Source: an uncultured Tabrizicola sp. (lineage in GTDB: Bacteria; Pseudomonadota; Alphaproteobacteria; Rhodobacterales; Rhodobacteraceae). Taken from it: a stretch of 16,798 nucleotides of DNA. The stretch is taken from positions 1 through 16,798 of the forward strand of contig CALLZQ010000021.1 of NCBI GenBank assembly GCA_937858255.1, written 5' to 3'. Of the stretch, positions 15,800-16,798 are shown in pieces (position 1 is the first letter of the stretch; every line of letters begins with the position of its first letter). The notes below the pieces were generated by a model, which was given only the letters and a program-made list of their open reading frames with translations, ran no database searches and was not told the DNA's origin. Made by a program: the position numbers and the translations under genes.

Positions 15800-16798
15800 C
15801 CGTGAAACCCGGCGCGCCCCAGCGTCAGGCGCAGATCCCCGGGCCAAAACCGCAACGTCACCCCGGCCCCACCAGGCAGGCTGTCGGCCTCCATCCCCAG
15901 CCAGGCCAACGGCGCCCCGGCGGTTGCCCGCGCCCCCGCCGCCTCCATCGCCCGACGGATACGGGCCTGCGTTTCAGACGGAAAATATTGATGTGCGATG
16001 GTGTGATAGACCAGATGGCAGGCCCCCGGCCAGGGCGAGTTCAGCCGCGCCTCCAGCCAACCCGCTGCGTCGCCGCGATCCACCGTCACCGGATGCTCTG
16101 CCGCGATACGCAACGCGCCGGCCAGCCGCGTCAGCCGCGCCGGCTGATCGGGCCAGAGATAGGCCAAGAGCCGCTCGCCCTCGGACTGCGGATCGGGCGG
16201 GTTCAGATCGACGCCCCGCCGCCCGGCAATGCGCAGCCCGGACAGTTCGGGCGCGGCCCCACCCCAGGCGGGTGTCAGCACAACCGCAGATCCCGCCTGA
16301 CCCAGCGTGCCTGAACCCACCGGCATCGCATAGCGGTCGAAGTTGAGGTTCAGCCCCGCGCTCGCCCCCAGTTCCGACAAGTGCAGCGGCAAGCCCAGCC
16401 GTGCGGTCAAGGCGGTCGCCGCCGCCAGCAAGACCGCGCTGCGCCCGACCTCATTGGTCTGGGGCGGCGATTGCACCCAGTCGCACAGCCAGCCATCCTG
16501 CGCCGCCAGCGTCGCGGCCAGTGCCGGCGCCAGTTCCCCCACAGGGTCGGGCGGATAGGCCCGCGCCAGGGCCGACGCCTGCTCCGCCCGCACCAGCGCA
16601 TGCAGCCCCCCCGCCAACCGCAGCGGCAGCGAGGCGGCGCGCGACGACGGATCGCCCGGCCAGGCCGCATAAAGCGCCGACAACCTCGGCGCGTGATGCA
16701 GCAGTTCGGGCAGGCAGCACATCAACTGGCCCATGAAGGGCGAACCCAGCGCCTCACAGGACAGCGCCTGATCGGCGAAGGCGGCGGAAAGGTCTTGT
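15745..16798 (-). CDS. DUF2332 family protein (5' end beyond window)
   Basis: The frame is open to the right edge of the window. An ATG at 16734 would give 329 residues, but the codons before it read QDLSAAFADQALSCEALGSPF, which is the usual conserved start of DUF2332 proteins (a Q-A-x-x-C-x-x-LGSP pattern). The gene therefore probably begins past 16798. Further family marks are LSELGASAGLNLNFDRYAM, RRGVDLNPPDP, VYHTIAHQYFP and WLGMEAD. The GASAGLNL segment resembles a methyltransferase glycine loop, but no activity is established. The protein is predicted cytoplasmic. The stop at 15745 lies within the 3' end of the convergent hypothetical gene. Confidence 0.88.
   Translation of the reverse strand, partial: QDLSAAFADQALSCEALGSPFMGQLMCCLPELLHHAPRLSALYAAWPGDPSSRAASLPLRLAGGLHALVRAEQASALARAYPPDPVGELAPALAATLAAQDGWLCDWVQSPPQTNEVGRSAVLLAAATALTARLGLPLHLSELGASAGLNLNFDRYAMPVGSGTLGQAGSAVVLTPAWGGAAPELSGLRIAGRRGVDLNPPDPQSEGERLLAYLWPDQPARLTRLAGALRIAAEHPVTVDRGDAAGWLEARLNSPWPGACHLVYHTIAHQYFPSETQARIRRAMEAAGARATAGAPLAWLGMEADSLPGGAGVTLRFWPGDLRLTLGRAGFHGQWVEWSGLGEASLPSEP

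Overview
The window is GC-rich chromosomal DNA with tightly packed genes, ATGA-type overlaps and purine-rich ribosome sites. Gene content (a branched-chain-type ABC operon, a dimethylglycine-dehydrogenase-like flavoprotein, DUF2332, a metacaspase-like protein) and codon use fit an alphaproteobacterium, most likely Rhodobacteraceae. This is inferred from general familiarity, not a search. I see no tRNA, rRNA, CRISPR array, insertion sequence or phage gene. No stretch over about 200 bases lacks a gene.

Layout. Bases 1-61 hold the last codons of an upstream gene that looks like a flavin amine oxidase. At 127-2375 two exported proteins are joined by an ATGA overlap: a caspase-fold (C14) protein with a C-terminal SH3-like domain, then a VanX-type D-Ala-D-Ala dipeptidase. 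From 2511 to 8252 runs a seven-gene operon for a branched-chain amino acid (HAAT/Liv) type ABC importer: binding protein, a strong hairpin, two ATPases, a small secreted protein of unknown function, a 41-residue membrane mini-protein, and two permeases. A long hairpin at 8286-8324 separates it from a methyl-accepting chemotaxis protein (8339-10387). That gene converges on an orphan Cache-sensor histidine kinase (10396-12462, minus strand). A shared upstream region of about 200 bp with a perfect small palindrome leads into a two-part FAD oxidoreductase/GcvT protein of the dimethylglycine/sarcosine dehydrogenase family (12660-15074), followed by a terminator-like hairpin. The right end has a 218-residue conserved hypothetical with an Ada-like zinc motif (15143-15799), whose 3' end overlaps a DUF2332 gene on the other strand that runs off the window.

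How the genes may work together. The importer, the chemoreceptor, the kinase with an extracytoplasmic Cache domain and the N-methylamine-type oxidase form a plausible unit for sensing, taking up and degrading an amine or amino-acid-like nutrient. The order supports this but does not prove it: the substrate cannot be read from the sequence, and no response regulator is present here. The most unusual items are the two small proteins between the ATPase and permease genes, the caspase/dipeptidase pair, the kinase's altered Cache pocket, and the Ada-like zinc motif.
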